From Syntrophorhabdus sp. (GTDB lineage: Bacteria; Desulfobacterota; Syntrophorhabdia; Syntrophorhabdales; Syntrophorhabdaceae), in the NCBI GenBank assembly GCA_012719415.1, contig JAAYAK010000320.1, forward strand, positions 1 through 51,767: 51,767 bases of DNA, given 5' to 3'. The translations under genes were made by a program, and so were the position numbers. This document shows, piece after piece, positions 45,153 to 51,767 of this stretch; position 1 is the stretch's first letter, and the number at the start of each line of letters is the position of its first letter. Below the pieces are notes generated by a model. The model was not told the origin of the DNA and made no database searches. It saw nothing but the letters and a program-made list of their open reading frames with translations.

Positions 45153-45263
45153 GGTCTTTACGTGTTGGGTGAAATGTTATTACATTACCATGGTCAATTG
45201 CAACAGGTGGGTCGCCGGGCGGCCGATGTCCTGTCACGGCAGGGGAACACTCTGACCCGGGAA

Positions 45264-47102
45264 TTACATTTCGACGCGCGTGATCACGCCGTGGAGTTTG
45301 TTCAAAGGGAGGTCGTGGAACTGGATGAAGGGCGGGGTCAGCCTCTTTAAGATCGCGAACACCTTCCACAGGGGCCTGTCCGTCGCTATCTCTTCAAGAC
45401 CGTAAAAGATGACCTTTTCATTGATCCCCGCCTCCTTCATGATCTCTTCGATCTTGACGACCTCCATGTATCCCATTTCTATCCGGAACGCTTCAAGCCC
45501 GTCAGCCAGCGCATCCTGGAACGAGCTCTGCACGCCGAAGGGCTGATCGAGGGTCTTTATGGAGACGATGACGTTCGTTTCGTAGATGATGTGGTTCCGG
45601 AACATGGTGTGGACAATATAAGGAGGTATCATCTGCGGGTCACGGGCAAAGTAGAGGGCGGTCCCACGGATCTTGTTGAGCTCGCGGTAGACCTGGTTGT
45701 AGCTCTCCAGGAACACGTCAAGCGGCAGGGGCCGTATCCGGCGGTAGAGCCTGCGCTGGCCCGCCGTGTACACGAGCATGACCAAAAGAGGAATGAGGGC
45801 GATGATGATGGACCAGTACCCGCCATGGGGTATCTTATAGGTGTTGGAAATGAGAAATGCAAGGTCGACGAGCGTCACCAGGATGGCGACGGTCATCTTG
45901 AACCATTCCCGGCGCAGGTGGAATATTGCCGTCATCATGATCCCCGTCAGCGCCATGGTACCCGTGACGGCGAGGCCGTAAGCGGCGGCCAGGCGGTGCG
46001 ACTCGCGGAACTCGACCATTATGAAGAGGACCGAGAGAAGGAGGAACCAGTTGACGAAACCGATGTATATCTGCGACCGCAGCCTGGGCGAGGTGTATTC
46101 CACCTTGAACATGGGAAGGAGCCGGGTGTTGATACCCTGGTAGACTATGGAGAACATGCCGCTTATCATGGCCTGTGACGCGATGACCGTGGCGATGATG
46201 CTGAGGATAAGGAAGGGCACATACAGGACAACGGACTGACTGAGGATCATCCCGAAGAGCGCGTTCGATGTGCCGCCATGATGCGTGAGGATGAACGAAC
46301 CCTGCCCGAGGTAGCTCAGGGCCAGGGCAAAAAAGACGAAATACCATGCGCGTATGATGGGTTTGCGGCCGAGGTGCCCCATGTCCGCGTACAACGCCTC
46401 GCCCCCTGTCGCGCAGAGGATGACCTCCGAGAGGACGAAGAAACCGGCAATACCCTCGTGCCAGAGAAATCTGGCGGCGTACCAAGGGTTCAGGGCCTTG
46501 AGGACCGAGGGGGTGTGTATGATGGACAGGATACCGGACAGCGAAAGCGCGAGGAACCAGATCACCATGAGGGGGCCGAAGGCCCCGGCCACCCTGTCCG
46601 TACCCTTTTTCTGGAAGGCGAAGAGTATGATGGCAATGATGCCGGCAATCGCTATGAGTGTCGTCTGCCGTGTTCCGCTGAAACCCGGTATGAGGAGTAT
46701 GCCCTCGACGGCGCTCAGGATGCTGATGGCGGGAGTTATCACGCCATCTCCGGCGAGGAGGGATACGCCGATGAAGGTGATGACGGTGACGAAGACCATG
46801 GAACGGGTCTTTTTCAGAAGGCGCACGAGCATTCCCCTGAGGACGAACGCGCCGCCTTCACCTTTCTCGCCGAGGCTCATGGCCAGCCACGCGTATTCGA
46901 TGGTCACAAGGACCGTCATTGTCCAGAGGATAAGTGAAAGGACCCCGATGACATTCGCCTCCGTGGGCTTCATCAGGAGGAATATGATCGTGATGGTGTA
47001 TATGGGACTCGTCCCGATGTCCCCGAAGACGAGTCCCAGGGATCGTACGATCTCTTTGATGCCGGAATCCTTGCTTTTTGTCGTCGGGGAGGTGGTTTCC
47101 AT
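45264..47102 (-). CDS. kup: Potassium transporter Kup
   Basis: A proton-coupled K+ importer of the KUP/HAK/KT family. It has 612 residues: about twelve membrane helices up to residue 430 and a soluble tail. The family signature SLGLVFGDIGTSPIYTI near 17-33 is intact, and GGxxAL-type segments (GGEALYADMGHLG near 244) follow. The start ATG has a promoter 36 bases upstream. It lies 110 bases upstream of ktrBA, which gives two unlike K+ systems in a row, perhaps for different pH or K+ levels. Confidence 0.95.
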   Translation of the reverse strand: METTSPTTKSKDSGIKEIVRSLGLVFGDIGTSPIYTITIIFLLMKPTEANVIGVLSLILWTMTVLVTIEYAWLAMSLGEKGEGGAFVLRGMLVRLLKKTRSMVFVTVITFIGVSLLAGDGVITPAISILSAVEGILLIPGFSGTRQTTLIAIAGIIAIILFAFQKKGTDRVAGAFGPLMVIWFLALSLSGILSIIHTPSVLKALNPWYAARFLWHEGIAGFFVLSEVILCATGGEALYADMGHLGRKPIIRAWYFVFFALALSYLGQGSFILTHHGGTSNALFGMILSQSVVLYVPFLILSIIATVIASQAMISGMFSIVYQGINTRLLPMFKVEYTSPRLRSQIYIGFVNWFLLLSVLFIMVEFRESHRLAAAYGLAVTGTMALTGIMMTAIFHLRREWFKMTVAILVTLVDLAFLISNTYKIPHGGYWSIIIALIPLLVMLVYTAGQRRLYRRIRPLPLDVFLESYNQVYRELNKIRGTALYFARDPQMIPPYIVHTMFRNHIIYETNVIVSIKTLDQPFGVQSSFQDALADGLEAFRIEMGYMEVVKIEEIMKEAGINEKVIFYGLEEIATDRPLWKVFAILKRLTPPFIQFHDLPLNKLHGVITRVEM

Positions 47103-47137
47103 GGGGTCTCAAGGTTCCCTGATATGTGGCAGTCTGT

Positions 47138-47166
47138 ATTCTAGACCCAATCAAGGAGAAAAGCAA
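47138..47166 (-). promoter_or_regulatory. Promoter of kup
   Basis: On the minus strand TTGCTT (47161-47166), a 17-bp spacer and TAGAAT (47138-47143). The start near 47131 leaves a leader of about 30 bases. Confidence 0.5.
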
Positions 47167-47199
47167 CGTTCGCCATGTCTGAGGGGCGGGAAAAATGCG

Positions 47200-47228
47200 T
47201 TGACAGGGAGGGCCGCATTTTCTATAGT
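47200..47228 (+). promoter_or_regulatory. Strong promoter with no clear gene behind it
   Basis: A perfect TTGACA (47200-47205), a 17-bp spacer and TATAGT (47223-47228): the best promoter match in the window. The 230 bases that follow hold no convincing gene before a second promoter at 47467. It may serve the HTH gene with a long leader, or a small RNA. Confidence 0.6.
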
Positions 47229-47466
47229 GTGTTTCGAAGCGCACAGGTTAGCGATTGTATGACCATGCTGGAAGGCGGCGGGACCATGAAGACGACCAAA
47301 TGTTCATCAGTTCCATTTTCCGGCCTTTTGCCAGCGCTTTCCCTCCCGGGACCTTTCGGCCCGCCTTATCGGCTATTTCCTGTCAGTGAACCTTCCGGGC
47401 CCCGATGCCGACCACACGATATGCGACCGCCATTTCCCGGGGACGAAGAGGGCTTAGGAAATTTGA
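47229..47466 (+). other. Non-coding stretch between two promoters
   Basis: Part of the 524-base gap between kup and the HTH gene. An 88-codon open frame starts at 47260, but it reads through the second promoter and its composition is odd (runs of Pro, Gly and Ser), so I do not call it a gene. I found no clear terminator. It could be an untranslated leader or small RNA. Confidence 0.35.
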
Positions 47467-47495
47467 TTGACACCCTTTTTGGAATAAGTTCTAAT
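47467..47495 (+). promoter_or_regulatory. Promoter of the HTH gene
   Basis: A perfect TTGACA (47467-47472), a 17-bp spacer and TCTAAT (47490-47495). The start near 47502 leaves a leader of about 125 bases, which is A/T-rich and has no recognised fold. Confidence 0.6.
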
Positions 47496-47626
47496 GTAGT
47501 CAATCCTGTTTTGGAAGTAAATTGATATAGAATGCACATAAATATCGGTTTTAATAGTGAAGTAAAGCGTTTTTCAAAGCAGGCGATAATGAGGGAACAA
47601 TAAATACCATATCTCGAAGGGGAGTC

Positions 47627-48196
47627 ATGGAAAAGATTTGCATAGTTAAACGGAGAAAGACGACAGCGCAGGCAACGCAGGATCCTGTTGTTGAGATCCA
47701 TACGGCTCCACCTGTCACGAGCCCGGTCAGCGACCAGGAAGTCACCGAGATAGAGCAGATCCCCGAAGTATCAGCCCCGGCTCCTACCGCAGGTTCGCCG
47801 GAAAGCTTCAACATTCAGGACGGGGATCACCTCATATTCAAGGAAGTGGCGGGGGAGGAGGAGCAGATCTTTTCCATTCAGCTCAGCCCCCAGCAGTCCG
47901 AGATCGTCCAGTCCATGAACTGCATCAAGGACCTCTTGAGCGGCAAGCATCACGGGGTCAAGATGTCTATGGAGCAAACAGCCGACGGGAGCACAGCATT
48001 CAATTTCCACTTCAAGCCCGTCTACACGACACGCATGCTGAACCCCAACGATGTTTCCACGATGCTCCAGATAAGCAAGAGCATGCTGTACCGCCTGGTG
48101 AAGGAGAAGGAGATCAAGAGTTACAAGATAGGGAAGCTCAGGCGGTTTCTCCTTGAAGATGTTGTGGATTATTTGAGCAACAGTCTGCAGATGTAA
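47627..48196 (+). CDS. Excisionase-like helix-turn-helix protein
   Basis: A 189-residue protein. Residues 1-60 are polar and rich in Pro, Thr and Glu, probably disordered. Residues 62-130 form a domain I do not recognise (IFSIQLSPQQSEIVQSM and on). Residues 137-185 match the excisionase/MerR-like winged helix-turn-helix: LNPNDVSTMLQISKSMLYRL, then KEIKSYKIGKLRRFLLEDV. Such domains bind DNA as recombination factors or as plain regulators. There is no integrase here, so a regulator is favoured. It has its own promoter and lies 74 bases ahead of the polyproline ATPase gene, which it may control. Confidence 0.75.
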   Translation: MEKICIVKRRKTTAQATQDPVVEIHTAPPVTSPVSDQEVTEIEQIPEVSAPAPTAGSPESFNIQDGDHLIFKEVAGEEEQIFSIQLSPQQSEIVQSMNCIKDLLSGKHHGVKMSMEQTADGSTAFNFHFKPVYTTRMLNPNDVSTMLQISKSMLYRLVKEKEIKSYKIGKLRRFLLEDVVDYLSNSLQM

Positions 48197-48270
48197 CGAA
48201 ACAGCGATCATGCTGTCTGGTGGGGATATGGCAGGGTAGCCTGTTGCCCGACAGAAGGAGGACACAACAC

Positions 48271-50220
48271 ATGTACACTGAGTACTGGGGCCTGAAAAAG
48301 CCGCCATTCGACAATGTGCCGGACCCGTCGATGTATGTTGATTCTCATCTCTCAGTGGAAAACACTGTCGCAGAGACGCTCTTCGCGATCGAGGAAGGAA
48401 ACGAGTGTCTCACGGTGATCGTCGGCGACGTGGGGCTTGGCAAGACGTTGTCGTTGCGCCTCATCCTCGACTCGCTCGACCAGAGCAAGTACAAGATAGC
48501 CTTTGTCACGAACCCCGATATGTCCTTCGTGCAGATACTCCGCGAGATCATAGGTCAGTTGACCGGCAAGGAGTGCGAGATCCGTGGAAAGACGGAACTC
48601 CTCGAGGTGTTCAACAAGCTTCTCTTTGAAACGGCCGATGAGGGAAAGAAGGTCCTTGTCTTCATCGACGAGGCCAATGCCATATCACCGACAAATCTCG
48701 AGAGCCTGCGGCTTCTCACGAACATGCAGGACGATACGAGAAATCTCTTCACCATAGTCCTTGCAGGCCAGATGGAGCTTGCAAAGAGGCTCGAGCACCC
48801 GAAGAGGGCGAACCTGTTCCAGCGTATCGGCACGTACAACAGGATCGAAAAGATGGACAGCGAGGAGCTTGTCAGGAACTATGTCGACTCCCGTCTGAAA
48901 ATGGCGGGCGCCCCGAGGCAGATCTTCACGGATGACGCCGTCCGACGGCTCTACCAGTACTCTGAGAACGGGGTGCCCCGTCTCATCAACAAGATAGCGA
49001 AGCTGTGCCTGAAGGCGGGAGAGACGAACAACTTCGACGTCATCACCGGGGACATTGTTCAGCAGATCGGCCAGCGCTTCCTGAAGATGACAGGTCCCGC
49101 CGTGCAGAAGAAGAGCGTGAAGGAGCGGCCCGTGAGAAAAGCAAAGGCAGCCGAGCCGCCTGCAATGCAGGCCCCGGCCGTCGATGTGCCGCCGCTTGAG
49201 AAACCCGTGATGGCACCGCCTCCTCCACCACCACCTCCTCCTCCAGCGGAAAAACCCGTGATGGCAGCACCTCCACCTCCCCCACCAGTACCAGAGAGGC
49301 CCGTGATGGCACCTCCACCACCTCCACCTCCACCTCCACCTCCACCGCCTCCACCTCCACCGCCTCCACCTCCACCGCCGGTACCGGAGAAGCCCGTGAT
49401 GGCGCCGCCTCCTCCACCGCCTCCACCTCCTCCTCCAGCGGAAAAGTCCGTGATGGCAGCACCTCCGCCTCCTCTGCCGGTAGAGGAAGAGACGCCGCCT
49501 CCGCCGGCGACGCCGGCTCCAACGGGGCAGTTCTTTGCCGGTCCCGCCATGCAGGGACAGGAGGCTGCGGCAGGAAGATCGGAGGTAGCGCCTGAAGTGG
49601 TGGAAGAGTTGCCCGCGCCTCCCCCCGTTATCACTCCCGCGGAAGAGAAGGAGCCGGTGCTCGAAGCCGCCCCCGAGGGAGCCGGGCTGGCAGAAGAGGA
49701 GCAACTGGAGTTCGGAGAAGAGGCCGGAGCTGTTGCCGAAGAGGTCGTGTCGGGGCCCGAGATGAAGCCTGAGGAGGTATTCAGGCCTGTTGAGGTGAAA
49801 GAAGAGGCTCCACCTGCGCCGCCACCTCCGACAGAGAGGCCCGTGATGGCACCACCGCCACCGCCACCGCCACCAACGGAGAGGCCCGTGATGGCGCCAC
49901 CGCCACCGCCACCGCCACCTCCTGCACCTCAAGAGTCGCCGGAGGCATATGCCGGGGCATCCGCGGAGGGTGTGGAGGAGCAGGCGGAGACAGAGCCCGA
50001 TGTGGCGGTCATCGCCGGATGCAGGATCAGAATAGAGATCCCTCCTCACATCGCGGAACAGACGGTGGGGGCCGGTGTCGATCAGAAGAGAAAGGTGGCG
50101 GGCGTTCTGGCCGCACAGACATTGGAAAAGAACCCCCAGCTCACGGCCTCGCCAACCGTCGACCCCGTCTCCATCTGGAGCGAGATATTGACGGTTATCA
50201 TGAAGAGGCTGGAAGCATAA
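48271..50220 (+). CDS. ExeA/GspA-like AAA ATPase with polyproline repeats
   Basis: A 649-residue protein. Residues 1-270 are an ATPase of the ExeA/GspA/TniB kind: YWGLKKPPFDNVPDP at the start, Walker A GDVGLGKT (52-59), Walker B VLVFIDEAN (129-137), and a C-terminal lid with NGVPRLINKIAKLCL. Residues 308-416 and 513-555 hold seven copies of an E[KR]xVMA box, each followed by a proline run; the longest run has 23 prolines (49312-49380). Between lies an acidic linker. The last 75 residues (AVIAGCRIRIEIPP on) look folded but are unknown to me. No membrane helix is seen, unlike ExeA. The ATG follows AGAAGGAGG. Translation must depend on EF-P. Its role is unknown; envelope assembly or polar scaffolding are possible. 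Confidence 0.82.
   Translation: MYTEYWGLKKPPFDNVPDPSMYVDSHLSVENTVAETLFAIEEGNECLTVIVGDVGLGKTLSLRLILDSLDQSKYKIAFVTNPDMSFVQILREIIGQLTGKECEIRGKTELLEVFNKLLFETADEGKKVLVFIDEANAISPTNLESLRLLTNMQDDTRNLFTIVLAGQMELAKRLEHPKRANLFQRIGTYNRIEKMDSEELVRNYVDSRLKMAGAPRQIFTDDAVRRLYQYSENGVPRLINKIAKLCLKAGETNNFDVITGDIVQQIGQRFLKMTGPAVQKKSVKERPVRKAKAAEPPAMQAPAVDVPPLEKPVMAPPPPPPPPPPAEKPVMAAPPPPPPVPERPVMAPPPPPPPPPPPPPPPPPPPPPPPVPEKPVMAPPPPPPPPPPPAEKSVMAAPPPPLPVEEETPPPPATPAPTGQFFAGPAMQGQEAAAGRSEVAPEVVEELPAPPPVITPAEEKEPVLEAAPEGAGLAEEEQLEFGEEAGAVAEEVVSGPEMKPEEVFRPVEVKEEAPPAPPPPTERPVMAPPPPPPPPTERPVMAPPPPPPPPPAPQESPEAYAGASAEGVEEQAETEPDVAVIAGCRIRIEIPPHIAEQTVGAGVDQKRKVAGVLAAQTLEKNPQLTASPTVDPVSIWSEILTVIMKRLEA
49195..49470 (+). 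repeat. Polyproline-coding minisatellite
   Basis: Within the ATPase gene, near-perfect repeats of cctcca/ccaccg codons and of the box coding for VMA. The use of cct, cca and ccg in a 6-base rhythm shows growth by slippage. A second, smaller block lies at 49810-49930 with ccaccg rhythm. Such arrays are prone to length change between strains and to assembly collapse. Confidence 0.85.
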
Positions 50221-50240
50221 CGCCGCAACCCGAGGTTACG

Positions 50241-50459
50241 GCCGTTGGAGCCGTTAGAACCGTTAGAACCGATTGAGCGTTGAGAATGTTGCCCCCATGA
50301 GTGAGAACTGATGGGGGTTTTCTTTTGCATGTTCCTCGGTCAGTGTGTTTTCGGGGTTGAAAGACAACGATCACAGAGCGGCAGGATGAAGCCCCTGAAC
50401 GCTCAAAACGATTCCAGCGATTCCAACGGTTCTAACGGTGCCAACGGCTCTAACGGTCT
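50241..50459. repeat. Inverted-arm element of 9-bp type around a terminator
   Basis: The left arm (50241-50285) has five 9-bp units such as gccgttaga and accgttaga. The right arm (50397-50459) has six complementary units such as ggttctaac and ggctctaac. The 110-base loop holds a conventional terminator. It fills the whole gap between the convergent ATPase and TPR genes and stops two bases from the TPR stop codon. Confidence 0.8.
50292..50326 (+). terminator. Rho-independent terminator after the polyproline ATPase
   Basis: A 7-bp stem CCCCCAT with ATGGGGG, a 12-base loop and a T-rich tail interrupted by one C. It lies inside the loop of the inverted-arm element. Confidence 0.75.
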
Positions 50460-50460
50460 T

Positions 50461-51393
50461 CTACTCCCCGTTTTCTTTCTGTTCCCTCGTCCTGTGGAGT
50501 TGGATCATGCCGAGAAGTTGTTTGGCCTCGCGGTGCTTGGGGTTCACTGAGGTGACGTAGAGGAGCCTGCTCCTTATTCCTTCCAGCATTGCCGGGTCAG
50601 GACTTACCCGGTACTGGAGGTATTGCAGGCGCGCCAGATTATAGTGGGCGTCTTCCTGGTAGTTGTTGATGATGAGGGAATTGCTGTACGCGAAGATGGC
50701 GTACTCGATGCTCCCCAGCGCTTCATAGATGTATCCCAGGTAATTCCATGCCGCCGTGTTGTCGCCGTTCAGTTCCACGATGCGCGCGAATGGGTCGAAG
50801 GCCTTCCTCGGCTCACCCTGCTGGATGAAAAGGCGTCCGAGATTGAACAGCGCCTTCAGATGGTGGGGGTCGATTGCGAGGGTCTGCCCGTATTCCTCGA
50901 TGGCCTCGTCGAACATGTCGTGCCGGTCATACGTCGAAGCCAGGAAGAAATGGGGCTGGGCGGCGTTTGGATCGACCTCGATGGCCTTCTTCCACAGGTC
51001 GATGGCCCCGTTGTAGTCGGCCTGCATCTCGGCGATATTGGCAAGGTTGATGAAGGCCTCCATGTGCCGGGGATTTATCTTCAGGGAGTGCTCGTACATC
51101 TGTTTCGCGCTCCCGAAACGGTCCATCTTCTCGTAGGCATAGCCGAGGTTGATGTATGCCTCTATATTGTCCGGTTCCAGCTGGGTGACGCGCGCGAAAT
51201 ACTGCAGGGCCTTATCGTACTGCTCACGCTTGAGATGGATGAGCCCGAGATTGACATAGGCGTCGGTGTAGGCCGGATCGAGCTGTATGCACTTCTTGTA
51301 CGCCTTGATGGCCTTGTCGATGGACTGCTCGAGCAGGTGGTGATGGTAGGCTTCGAGGAACCATTGCTGGGCAGTCTTCTTCGCGGTGGCCAT
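50461..51393 (-). CDS. Tetratricopeptide repeat protein
   Basis: A 310-residue protein made almost wholly of TPR helix pairs, about seven or eight of them. Typical lines are AYVNLGLIHLKREQYDKAL, AYINLGYAYEKMDRFGSAK and ALFNLGRLFIQQGEPRKAF, in steps of 34 residues, from about residue 13 to 240. TPR arrays are protein-docking scaffolds. No signal peptide is seen, so it is cytoplasmic. The ATG at 51393 was chosen for GGGAGA upstream and the promoter behind it. It faces the polyproline ATPase tail to tail, and a working link between the two is possible but unproven. Confidence 0.88.
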   Translation of the reverse strand: MATAKKTAQQWFLEAYHHHLLEQSIDKAIKAYKKCIQLDPAYTDAYVNLGLIHLKREQYDKALQYFARVTQLEPDNIEAYINLGYAYEKMDRFGSAKQMYEHSLKINPRHMEAFINLANIAEMQADYNGAIDLWKKAIEVDPNAAQPHFFLASTYDRHDMFDEAIEEYGQTLAIDPHHLKALFNLGRLFIQQGEPRKAFDPFARIVELNGDNTAAWNYLGYIYEALGSIEYAIFAYSNSLIINNYQEDAHYNLARLQYLQYRVSPDPAMLEGIRSRLLYVTSVNPKHREAKQLLGMIQLHRTREQKENGE

Positions 51394-51426
51394 TCGATCT
51401 CCCGCACTCACGCATGAGGCAACAAC

Positions 51427-51455
51427 ACAGTAGCAAAGCGGCGCCGACGTGTCAA
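51427..51455 (-). promoter_or_regulatory. Promoter of the TPR gene
   Basis: On the minus strand a perfect TTGACA (51450-51455), a 17-bp spacer and TACTGT (51427-51432). The start near 51420 leaves a leader of about 27 bases. Confidence 0.6.
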
Positions 51456-51469
51456 GACAAAGAAGAGCA

Positions 51470-51559
51470 GTCTCAGGTCGCAGGTCACACGTCTCAGGCT
51501 AAGGACCTTAGAAGACGGTTTCACGCTTCACGTTCCAGGCTCCAGGCAAAGTGCAAAGG
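51470..51559. repeat. Two 7-bp tandem arrays at the window end
   Basis: The first array (51471-51498) has four heptamers of the tctcagg/tcgcagg type. The second (51518-51559) has six: gtttcac, gcttcac, then gttccag and gctccag kinds. Unlike the other elements the arms are not clear complements. They lie in the last 350 bases, which hold no gene. Confidence 0.65.
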
Positions 51560-51633
51560 TTCCGATCTTCCCTGACACCGCAAGGGCCGTTCACTGAGGC
51601 GCTCCTCTTTCCCATCGCTCCTCACTTAATAGC

Positions 51634-51661
51634 CGTCATTCCGGCGAAGGCCGGGATCCAG
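51634..51661. repeat. Short palindromic intergenic repeat
   Basis: A 28-base motif with the core TTCCGGC-GAAG-GCCGGGA that folds as a GNRA-capped hairpin. Sequences of this type (gtcattccggcgaaggccgg) are common as scattered palindromic repeats in many proteobacterial genomes. The rest of the sequence to the window end has nothing I can name. Confidence 0.7.
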
Positions 51662-51767
51662 CAAAAGCCCTGTTGCAGTAAAAAACACGCAAAGGATAAC
51701 ACCCCCAAGAGTTTGATAAGAGAGGTTCCTTGGAACCGTTCCCTGTGCGGTGGTCATTTACTGCCGG

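Noticed and set aside
47260-47525. An 88-codon open frame between kup and the HTH gene
   Set aside because: It reads through the clear promoter at 47467-47495, has no conserved features and an odd composition; no convincing ribosome site decides a start.
47627-48196. Excisionase of an integrated element
   Set aside because: No integrase, transposase or attachment repeats are nearby and the protein is far longer than typical excisionases.
49059-49634. A minus-strand open frame with long glycine runs
   Set aside because: It is the mirror of the polyproline codons in the ATPase gene and has no start signal or family match.

Overview
This window looks like a chromosomal segment of an anaerobic, Gram-negative bacterium of the Desulfobacterota (former Deltaproteobacteria) type, possibly a syntroph or fermenter. 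That placement is inference from gene content. The signs are a complete fixABCX set, a sodium-pump decarboxylase beta subunit, a heterodimeric iron-sulfur fumarase, a V/A-type ATPase in place of an F-type one, and the rpsU-yqeY-mutS2-dnaG-rpoD gene order. I see no phage, transposase, CRISPR array or rRNA operon.

Layout. 98-630: tadA dovetailed into a tRNA-Ser gene. 897-5363: ruvCAB, purA and a GH108-like muramidase gene. 5439-11754: macromolecular synthesis operon (rpsU, yqeY, mutS2, dnaG, rpoD). 12145-15517: fixABCX electron-transfer genes. 15681-17157: two-gene ABC exporter. 17164-21939 (minus): two ArnT-like glycosyltransferases and a PBP4-type DD-peptidase, an envelope operon. 22080-23764 (minus): tRNA-Met, a coiled-coil zinc-ribbon protein, rnhA and the RNase P RNA gene rnpB packed end to end. 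23971-26721: malic enzyme and the two fumarase subunits, linking fumarate, malate and pyruvate. 26783-28476: inositol-1-phosphate synthase and a CDP-alcohol phosphatidyltransferase, suggesting inositol lipids. 28609-29670 (minus): ispG. 29798-34143: small membrane proteins, an OadB-type sodium pump subunit, an ArsB/NhaD/SLC13-type carrier and a cytidylate-kinase-like protein. 34199-42932 (minus): nine-gene V/A-type ATPase operon whose K subunit keeps the sodium-binding residues. 43119-47102 (minus): Ktr-type potassium channel genes and kup. 47627-50220: an HTH protein and an ExeA-like ATPase with very long polyproline tracts. 50461-51393 (minus): a TPR protein.

Functionally, much of the window can be read around sodium and potassium: a decarboxylase pump subunit, a predicted Na+-coupled rotary ATPase, a carrier of the Na+/anion type and two K+ uptake systems lie within 17 kb.

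The most unusual non-coding signal is a family of intergenic elements made of degenerate tandem 7-bp or 9-bp units, mostly set as two inverted arms around a unique spacer. Eight full or candidate copies and one partial copy are spread over 52 kb, nearly all in the gaps that flank operons. The most unusual protein is the polyproline ATPase at 48271-50220, encoded just behind an excisionase-like HTH protein. Many sigma70-like promoters can be read directly; two predict leaderless or nearly leaderless mRNAs, and one lies inside the rnhA coding end and would drive rnpB.
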